DNA of 5,745 nucleotides from assembly GCA_910588315.1 (NCBI GenBank), contig CAJUQF010000116.1:1-5745 (forward strand), read 5' to 3'. Below, one piece after another: positions 1 through 5,400 of the stretch. A program made the translations under genes and the position numbers. Source of the stretch: an uncultured Christensenellaceae bacterium (GTDB taxonomy: Bacteria > Bacillota > Clostridia > Christensenellales > Pumilibacteraceae). Position 1 is the first letter of the stretch, and each line of letters opens with the position of its first letter. Below the pieces are notes generated by a model. That model worked only from the letters and a program-made list of their open reading frames with translations. It was not told where the DNA came from and did not search any database.

Positions 1-420
1 GTCAAGGCAGACAATATAATTTCGGACGGAGAGATCGTATTGGGTGGGATTAGATTTATTATAAAGTCAAACAGTGATGCATACGATATCGAAATACCCG
101 AAATTAACTGTGTATATACGCACATGATGGGACATGATTGTCATTCCATCGTTGCCGGAAAAGAACATGCCGACAGCATTATATCGCAGTTGGAACATTA
201 TATGCAAAAAGGTTTCGATTTGATTTTGACGTCACACTACACTCCCGAAGATTTGAAAGATGTCCAAACCAAAATCGCTTATCTCAAAACGCTCGAATCG
301 CTTTCGTCGGACTGTAAGACTGCGGAAGAAATGAAAGAGAAAATGTTAGCGAAATTTCCCGATTACAGCGGACTGAATTATCTGGATATGACAGTCGGGA
401 TGTTATTTCCGAAAAAATAA
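1..420 (+). CDS. MBL-fold metallo-hydrolase, C-terminal part (5' truncated)
   Basis: The frame is open from base 1 to the TAA at 418-420, giving 139 visible codons. The gene starts upstream of the window, and the TTG at 40 is only an internal Leu codon. The segment resembles the C-terminal half of metallo-beta-lactamase-fold hydrolases: a strand with a core-type 'VYTHMMGHDCHS' segment (codons 38-49 from the window start), a helix, then 'LILTSHYTPED' (codons 73-83). The His at codon 79 fits the last metal-ligand His of the fold (usually in a 'PGHG'-like loop). A helical tail follows, ending 'FPDYSG-x-NYLDM', which I recall from such proteins. The N-terminal HxHxDH motif would lie outside the window. 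The position where many relatives carry the bridging Asp ('YxxD') appears to be Met here, so metal binding may be altered. Substrate unknown. An 83-nt gap separates it from the macrodomain gene, so shared transcription is possible but unproven. Family assignment is moderately sure, function is not. Confidence 0.72.
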   Translation, partial: VKADNIISDGEIVLGGIRFIIKSNSDAYDIEIPEINCVYTHMMGHDCHSIVAGKEHADSIISQLEHYMQKGFDLILTSHYTPEDLKDVQTKIAYLKTLESLSSDCKTAEEMKEKMLAKFPDYSGLNYLDMTVGMLFPKK

Positions 421-431
421 CGGCGTAGAAC

Positions 432-470
432 GTGGCAAAGGCGCGTGGCGATATCTCGTGCCTTTGCTAC
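432..470 (+). other. intergenic hairpin, possible attenuator or processing site
   Basis: The arms GTGGCAAAGGC (432-442) and GCCTTTGCTAC (460-470) form an 11-bp stem with one G-U pair. It extends inward by about three more pairs (443-445 with 457-459), leaving an 11-nt loop. It lies between the hydrolase stop codon and the macrodomain start. No T-run follows, so it does not look like a standard intrinsic terminator. It could reduce read-through, protect a 3' end, or be a processing site. The structure is read from the sequence; the role is inferred. Confidence 0.4.
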
Positions 471-491
471 TCGTTATGATTGCCGTATCAC

Positions 492-497
492 GGTGAT
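492..497 (+). promoter_or_regulatory. ribosome-binding site for the macrodomain gene
   Basis: GGTGAT is complementary to the 16S rRNA 3' end (the right half of the full AGGAGGTGAT Shine-Dalgarno) and sits 6 nt before the ATG at 504. It supports that ATG over the in-frame TTG at 480, which would place this motif inside the coding sequence. Confidence 0.5.
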
Positions 498-503
498 GTT
501 ACC

Positions 504-1283
504 ATGGATAGACAAACTGAGTTATTGAATAGGCTTATCGAAATGCTTTGTGCCGAACGCGGCGAAATGGCATCGAGTATGCTGCAGCCCGCAAGAAAAT
601 TCGATTATTTTCGAGCGCTTGTCAATATTCGTGCACCCAAACCGATCTGCAAAGAATTTTTATCGATGCAGGATGAATTTTTGCAAAATGAGTTGTCGAA
701 TAAGCTTATTACCGACATAAATGAGATGTCGCCAGTTAAAAATGATTTATATCTTTGGCAAGGCGATATAACGACTTTGAAGTGCGACGGGATAGTCAAT
801 GCCGCAAACTCGCAGTTGCTCGGTTGTTTTTGTCCAAATCACAATTGTATCGATAACGCTATTCACACATTTGCGGGAGTGCAATTACGTATGGAGTGTT
901 ATGAGATAATGAAAGCTCAAAGACATTCAGAACCGACCGGCGGAGCAAAAATAACCAAGGCATATAATTTACCGAGTAAGTATGTTTTGCATACCGTAGG
1001 TCCGATTGTTCGAGGTGAACTTAATTGCATACATGAGCGAGAACTTGCCGACTGTTACCGTTCATGTCTTGACTTGGCTGACAAAAAAGGCTTATGCAGT
1101 TTGGCTTTTTGCTGTATATCTACCGGTGAATTTGATTTTCCGAATAAACGAGCCGCCGAAATTGCCGTAAATACGATTACCGATTACAAGAAAAAGAATA
1201 AAAGCAAAATCAAAATAATATTCGATGTATTTAAAGAGAGCGATTATGAAATTTACGCAAGACTGCTCAATGCCGAAAAATAA
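504..1283 (+). CDS. zinc-dependent macrodomain protein-ADP-ribose hydrolase
   Basis: This 259-residue protein should hydrolyse ADP-ribose from modified proteins in the cytoplasm, reversing the mark set by the adjacent sirtuin. Residues 1-80 are the helical N-terminal extension typical of the Zn-macro group ('CAERGE', 'FRALVNIRAPKPI', 'FLSMQDEFLQ'). The macrodomain follows: 'WQGDITTLKCDGIVNAAN' (85-102) carries the GDIT and NAAN ADP-ribose-binding motifs. C108, H113 and C115 have the C-x4-H-x-C spacing of the zinc site in characterised SAV0325/SPyMacroD-type enzymes. 'IDNAIHTFAG' (116-125), 'PTGGAKITKAYNLPSKYVLH' (144-163) and the STG loop (206-208) complete the fold. Length and order match the family. 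Oddity: the loop after STG reads E-F-D-F-P (209-213), where relatives usually have V/I-F/Y-G-F/Y-P, so two acidic residues are introduced near the phosphate-binding loop. The ATG at 504 is preferred because family similarity begins there and GGTGAT precedes it. The 3' end overlaps the sirtuin start by 38 nt, so the two are probably co-transcribed and coupled. Family assignment is secure; activity is inferred. Confidence 0.93.
   Translation: MDRQTELLNRLIEMLCAERGEMASSMLQPARKFDYFRALVNIRAPKPICKEFLSMQDEFLQNELSNKLITDINEMSPVKNDLYLWQGDITTLKCDGIVNAANSQLLGCFCPNHNCIDNAIHTFAGVQLRMECYEIMKAQRHSEPTGGAKITKAYNLPSKYVLHTVGPIVRGELNCIHERELADCYRSCLDLADKKGLCSLAFCCISTGEFDFPNKRAAEIAVNTITDYKKKNKSKIKIIFDVFKESDYEIYARLLNAEK
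1233..1240 (+). promoter_or_regulatory. weak ribosome-binding site for the sirtuin gene
   Basis: AAAGAGAG, 5 nt before the ATG at 1246, is the only purine-rich Shine-Dalgarno-like stretch near the candidate starts. It lies inside the macrodomain gene. It favours 1246 over the ATG at 1225 (A-rich upstream, no SD) and over those at 1270, 1288 and 1294. The weak site together with the overlap suggests translational coupling. Confidence 0.35.
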
Positions 1284-2091
1284 ATTAATGACAATGCTCG
1301 GCAATGCGGACGCTGTTTTGATAGGCGCCGGTGCCGGGCTTTCCACGTCGGCAGGCTTTACTTATTCGGGTAAGCGTTTTTTTAAATACTTTGCCGACTT
1401 TCATGCGAAGTACGGTATAACCGACATGTATTCGGGCGGATTCCATCCGTTCGAGTCTCTCGAAGAGTATTGGGCGTATTGGTCGAGATATATAATGATC
1501 AACAGATATACGGATCCGCCCAAACCCGTATATAATACGTTGTTTGATATCGTCAAAACAACGGATTATTTCGTTATAACTACTAACGTCGATCATTGTT
1601 TTCAAAAATCAGGATTCGAGAAAACGCGCTTGTTTTATACACAGGGAGATTACGGGCTTTTTCAGTGTTCAGTACCATGTCACAATGCAACTTACGATAA
1701 CGAGGATACAATTCGCAGAATGGTAACGGAGCAGAAAGATATGAGGGTTCCGAGTGAGCTTATACCACGTTGTCCTAAATGCGGTAAACCGATGACAGTG
1801 AGTCTGCGGTGTGACGATACATTCGTGCAAGACGACGGATGGGAAAAAGCTCGTAATCGTTATGAACGGTTTTTGGGCAATTATGCTAATGAAAAGATAC
1901 TGCTTATGGAACTCGGAGTAGGCAATAATACGCCGGCAATTATAAAATATCCGTTTTGGAGATTTATGCGGCTAAACAGCCGTGCGAGTTATGTTTGTAT
2001 CAACTACGGCGGAGCTGTCGTGCCTCGGAAAATCGAAAATCGATCGCTGCGTATAAGCGACGATATATGTAATGTGTTACAAGGCTTATAG
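1246..2091 (+). CDS. SirTM-type (class M) sirtuin, NAD-dependent protein ADP-ribosyltransferase
   Basis: This 281-residue SIR2-family protein matches class M sirtuins, which in characterised Firmicute and Streptococcus examples transfer ADP-ribose from NAD+ to a lipoylated GcvH-like carrier rather than deacetylating lysine. Visible motifs from the ATG at 1246 are: 'GAGAGLSTSAGF' (27-38), the NAD-binding loop; 'TTNVDH' (112-117), equivalent to the TQNID motif of ordinary sirtuins; 'FYTQGDYG' (130-137), where Gln133 replaces the catalytic His; two zinc Cys pairs, C141/C145 and C176/C179; and 'MELGVGNNTPAIIKYPFW', the C-terminal Rossmann segment contacting NAD and the target site. Asn114 and Gln133 are 19 residues apart, as I recall for the catalytically important Asn and Gln of streptococcal SirTM. 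The reading frame is intact and of normal length. It overlaps the macrodomain gene, completing a writer/eraser pair. The usual partner genes (GcvH-L, LplA2) are absent from the window, so the substrate here is not shown. The start could be 1225 (+7 residues), but that has poorer ribosome-binding context. Confidence 0.92.
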   Translation: MKFTQDCSMPKNKLMTMLGNADAVLIGAGAGLSTSAGFTYSGKRFFKYFADFHAKYGITDMYSGGFHPFESLEEYWAYWSRYIMINRYTDPPKPVYNTLFDIVKTTDYFVITTNVDHCFQKSGFEKTRLFYTQGDYGLFQCSVPCHNATYDNEDTIRRMVTEQKDMRVPSELIPRCPKCGKPMTVSLRCDDTFVQDDGWEKARNRYERFLGNYANEKILLMELGVGNNTPAIIKYPFWRFMRLNSRASYVCINYGGAVVPRKIENRSLRISDDICNVLQGL

Positions 2092-2095
2092 CCGC

Positions 2096-2126
2096 AATTG
2101 CAAGCGAGACAATGCAATTATTCTTT
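2096..2126 (+). terminator. candidate weak intrinsic terminator after the sirtuin gene
   Basis: AATTGCA (2096-2102) and TGCAATT (2113-2119) form a perfect 7-bp, A/T-rich stem with a 10-nt loop, followed by ATTCTTT. It begins 5 nt after the sirtuin stop codon, the right place for an operon end. The low stem G+C and interrupted T-run make it a weak candidate. Confidence 0.35.
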
Positions 2127-2152
2127 ACGTACGTATACTATATTTTGTGTAT

Positions 2153-2188
2153 GATTTGCCGATATTGTGATTTGCATACCGATATGTG
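2153..2188 (+). repeat. imperfect tandem repeat upstream of the lipoprotein promoter
   Basis: Two adjacent copies: GATTTGC-CGATATTGT (2153-2168) and GATTTGC-ATAC-CGATATGTG (2169-2188). They share GATTTGC and CGATAT, and the second has a 4-nt insertion. They lie about 110-145 nt before the predicted transcription start at about 2298. They could be paired regulator sites or a chance duplication in A/T-rich DNA. No known motif recognised. Confidence 0.35.
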
Positions 2189-2231
2189 TAAATATTTTTT
2201 ACTAAACACGGATAAATTTACGATATGGGCG

Positions 2232-2260
2232 TAAAAAAATATATTATAAAAGGTATATAT
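2232..2260 (+). promoter_or_regulatory. A/T tract upstream of the -35 box (UP-element-like)
   Basis: Apart from two G residues (2252-2253), this 29-nt stretch is entirely A and T, with an A7 run at 2233-2239. It directly precedes the consensus -35 hexamer at 2263. That position and composition fit an UP element contacted by the RNA polymerase alpha subunits, which would strengthen the promoter. Inferred from position only. Confidence 0.4.
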
Positions 2261-2262
2261 GT

Positions 2263-2291
2263 TTGACAAAACCCGAGTAAACGGGTATAAT
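2263..2291 (+). promoter_or_regulatory. perfect-consensus sigma-A promoter of the lipoprotein gene
   Basis: TTGACA at 2263-2268 and TATAAT at 2286-2291 are separated by exactly 17 bp. The predicted start is around A2298-A2299, giving a leader of about 100 nt before the ATG at 2401. The -10 box lies within the palindrome GTATAATATAC (2285-2295). A full match in both boxes with ideal spacing predicts strong transcription unless a regulator blocks it. It drives the large lipoprotein gene independently of the sirtuin operon. Confidence 0.85.
2271..2286. promoter_or_regulatory. inverted repeat in the promoter spacer, possible operator
   Basis: ACCCG (2271-2275) and CGGGT (2282-2286) form perfect 5-bp half-sites 6 bp apart, filling most of the spacer between the -35 and -10 boxes and touching the first base of the -10. 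A dyad here would be well placed for a repressor excluding RNA polymerase. It is the only G/C-rich stretch in an otherwise A/T-rich promoter. No regulator is encoded in the window; the operator role is inferred. Confidence 0.4.
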
Positions 2292-2300
2292 ATACGGAAG

Positions 2301-2343
2301 TATCGGTTTTGGTTTTCGGACAAAGATGTCTGCCAAGCCGATA
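2301..2343 (+). promoter_or_regulatory. 5'-terminal stem-loop in the lipoprotein mRNA leader
   Basis: Three stacked helices can be drawn: TATCGG (2301-2306) with CCGATA (2338-2343); TTGG (2309-2312) with CCAA (2333-2336); and 2317-2322 with 2327-2332 closing an AAGA tetraloop. Small internal loops separate them. The structure begins only 2-3 nt after the predicted transcription start, where stem-loops are known to protect mRNAs from 5'-end decay. A cis-regulatory role is also possible. I do not recognise a riboswitch class. Confidence 0.5.
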
Positions 2344-2360
2344 TTGTCGTTTTGGAAATT

Positions 2361-2374
2361 TGTCGAAATCGACA
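2361..2374 (+). promoter_or_regulatory. second small hairpin in the leader
   Basis: TGTCG (2361-2365) and CGACA (2370-2374) form a perfect 5-bp stem with an AAAT loop, 14 nt upstream of the ribosome-binding site. No T-run follows, so it is not a terminator. It leaves the ribosome-binding site unpaired. Confidence 0.35.
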
Positions 2375-2387
2375 GTCATTCGCACTT

Positions 2388-2395
2388 AAAAGAGG
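2388..2395 (+). promoter_or_regulatory. ribosome-binding site of the lipoprotein gene
   Basis: AAAAGAGG, continuing as TAATC, resembles AGGAGGTGATC and ends 5 nt before the ATG at 2401. It fixes that start, which is also where the signal peptide begins. Confidence 0.7.
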
Positions 2396-2400
2396 TAATC

Positions 2401-5400
2401 ATGAAGAGACTGCGCAAATTTTTATATAGCTTTACACTCGTCGCCGTAATGATTTTTACGGTCGCAATGTTTACCGTTGCATGCGGTGAGACGCAGGACG
2501 ACAAACCCGCAAAAGAGTATACTATAAGGCTTATGCTCGGCGTCGATTCGGAATACGATTCGTATAAGGGCAAAGCCGGAAGTACGGTCGTTTTTACGCA
2601 GCCCGATCCTACGCGCGTAAATGCGGTGTTTGACGGTTGGAGCAAAACTCCCGACGGCGATATCGTTGCATTGCCTACGGTCATGCCTGCGGAGGATGCT
2701 ACATACTATGCCGTTTTTTCGAGACGGTACACGCTTACGCTGAATGCCGGAGACGGAACGCTCGAGCAGCGCAGCCTTTCCGTGAAAGCAAATCAAAATT
2801 TGTACTCGCTCGTTAAGGATATCGTTCCGGCAGCGCCCGGCGATTCGACATTCGATGCGTGGTATTACGGTAACCGTAAGATCGATGCCGCATCCACCGT
2901 GTCGATGCCGTCAAGCAGTATTACGCTCGAGGCGCGTTATACGATAGGCTATAACATCAATATATTCAAAGAAAATACATACGCAAGCGGCGAGTATACA
3001 AAATCCGACAGTGATGCGGTAAAAGGCGTGGGCTTTGTCGGATCTACGCCCAAAGACTCGGATTATCCCGGATTTGCCGGTTATGAGATTAATGCCGATA
3101 AAAGCGGTAACACGAGCCAGCATGTACTTAATGCTTCCGGCGGAAACGTGTTCGACGTTTACTACAGTGTTATCGGATGTCAGATAATATTCAATTCCAA
3201 TGCGCCTGCCGATACGAAACCGTCGGGAAAAACGGAAAGCGAAGTGTGGGGCTACAATGTAGCAAACGAGATACCCGAATGCGGTTACGGCATTACGGGG
3301 TATCGGTTCTCGTATTGGTCGACTAAAGCGGACGGTTCCGGCGAAAAATACTATGCCGGCAACGAATTGACCGTGACGGACACGACAACGTTGTATGCCG
3401 TTTGGACTAAAGGATATACGGAATTTAACGGCGCGTCGTACGATTATATTTATCTCGACGAGGACGAGAGCGGTGAGACTAAGGTATATCTTCAAAGACT
3501 TTACAGCGACGAGATCGAGGGCGAATACGACAAAGCTTCGAATGAATTCGTTTTTAAAGAAAATAATGAGATCATTACGCGCGGCAAGATCGATATCGAC
3601 GGCGGATATTATATCTGCATAAACTCCGACTCGTATGCGTTGCGCACCTACGATAACGATCACACAAGCAACGGCGCGATCAGCTCCGATGTAACGCTTG
3701 AAGTCGCTACGGACGGAACTGCCGTTTATAAAGATACGGCAAAGTCGCTTACGGTATCCGGTAAATTCTCCGCCGACAACGATACCGGGTCTTTGGAATT
3801 CGTTCCGAACAATGCCGGCGCGATCGAACCGTTCTTCTTCCGTTTGACTTCTGTGGACGGTAGATACGTGTTCGATATCCGCGGCTCGGAATACGGCAAT
3901 TGGCAGAACATGATCGGCGATACCGTTAATGAATATCAGCGGTTGATGCTCGACGGTTACGGCAATGCGATGATGGTTGCTAAAAACGGCGAGGGGACCA
4001 ACGGCGCATCTTCTACAACAGCCGGTATTTACAGATATACACAGGCAACAAGCGAGGATAAACCCGAAATATCGATTGTTTTCTTCCCCGACGGCAGTCT
4101 TGCGAATATCGCGGAAATCACCGTTGTTTTAAGGAAAGGGACTTTCGGCTCGTATGACAAAGCATTTGTAACGAATCAATTTTCCACAATGTCTGCCACC
4201 GCTTTTTATGCCAAGCCGGCGGACGGGGCGACGCTCGATCCCGATACTGCGGATAAACTCGTGCTTGACGGATACGGTGTGTTTGCGGACAGCGCCACGC
4301 TTGTTTCCGGCGCCACGGAGTCCAAAGGTCGGTATGTTCTCGACGGCTATATCAATCAAGTTAAGTTCCTTCCGTCGGCGGGCTTGACCGTGACTTACGA
4401 AATATCGACGGTTAAGGTAGGCGAGACGAGTTACAATGTTTATGAGGTCGCGGAAGAAGTTTGCGACAATTATGCGATCAGAGGACTCGAATCGAGCTAT
4501 AATGCCGGCGAAGCGCATAGACTTCGTATCATGAATAACGGCGAAGCGTGGTTCATGTTCAGAATACCGAGTACCGATAACGTATTCGGTGATACGTCGT
4601 TCGTATATACCGTAGCGTTTACGGGCAAGTATACCGCCATTCCCGGTTCCGATAAGGAGTATGTATTTAAAGCAACGTACGATCCGGCTACGGCGCTGCA
4701 GATAGCTTATATATACAATACCGTATACGGGAAGCCTTTGTATGTAAATAACTTCTTTGATTTTAAATTCAAAGTCACGGACCAGAAAGACAGTAAAGGT
4801 CAATATTGGCTGTGCGACGTTACCGCAATCGGCGACGGTTATGTCGATTACAGAGTAACGCATGACGGTATCGTTTATACGACCGACGGTTACGGCAAAG
4901 CTACCGGTACGGACGGTTCCGAGAAAGAATACAGTGTTATCACGTCTATGGGAATGCCGTTCCTGCAACTCCGTTGGAAAAACGGAAGTTTAGACGATAA
5001 CAACAAGCCCGCTTACGATGTGCATAATTATGTTAAAGTCGATGATGAGTTCATCGGTATTGCCGAAGATTATGTCAAATTCAATAATAGATACCTGACA
5101 TACTTCGGTGACAGCGTGTTCTATATGTCCGTTCTCGAAGACGGAAATGCGTTGCTCGGTTATGTAAACGGGTCCGGAATGAAGTTCTATTCTTATGGAA
5201 AGATCACCTGGAATAACGACAAAACTTTCGGGTCGTATCAAGAGATCGTATGCAAGGATACCGTAGGCTCGATACTGATCGCACAGTACGGTGATTTCAA
5301 GTTCGGAATTAAAACCGTCGAAGTCGAAGGCGAAGACGTTCAATATTTCTATATTTACGATCCTACTCTCGACAGCGTAGAAAACGGGGTGCTGACGGTC

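Noticed and set aside
475..480. TATGAT as a -10 box for a separate macrodomain promoter
   Set aside because: No acceptable -35 hexamer lies 16-18 bp upstream; that stretch falls in the hairpin loop.
480..503. Upstream TTG start for the macrodomain gene
   Set aside because: It adds eight residues without family similarity, and the GGTGAT site sits just before the ATG at 504.
1225..1245. Upstream ATG start for the sirtuin gene
   Set aside because: No Shine-Dalgarno-like sequence precedes it, while AAAGAGAG precedes the ATG at 1246. It cannot be fully excluded.
1092..1605. Minus-strand frames opposite the macrodomain and sirtuin genes
   Set aside because: They are antisense to two securely identified genes and have no recognisable product.
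2138..2323. 61-codon minus-strand frame in the intergenic region
   Set aside because: It overlaps the consensus promoter and A/T tract. Its composition (Tyr/Ile/Phe/Ser-rich) reflects A/T-rich DNA, and no homology is recognised.
2376..2796. Two overlapping minus-strand frames opposite the signal peptide and first InlB repeat
   Set aside because: They lie opposite a well-supported signal peptide and repeat. No independent evidence for either.
3395..3622. 75-codon open frame on the + strand in another frame of the lipoprotein gene
   Set aside because: It is internal and out of frame, without a ribosome-binding site, and Arg/Thr-rich as expected from a frame shadow.
2911..3663. 250-codon open frame on the minus strand
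   Set aside because: It lies wholly inside the + strand lipoprotein frame, has no recognisable domain or ribosome-binding context, and arises from the low frequency of antisense stops given this gene's codon use.
4129..4968. 279-codon open frame on the minus strand
   Set aside because: It is antisense to the beta-rich lipoprotein region, whose frame carries coherent repeats. The antisense product shows no domain logic.
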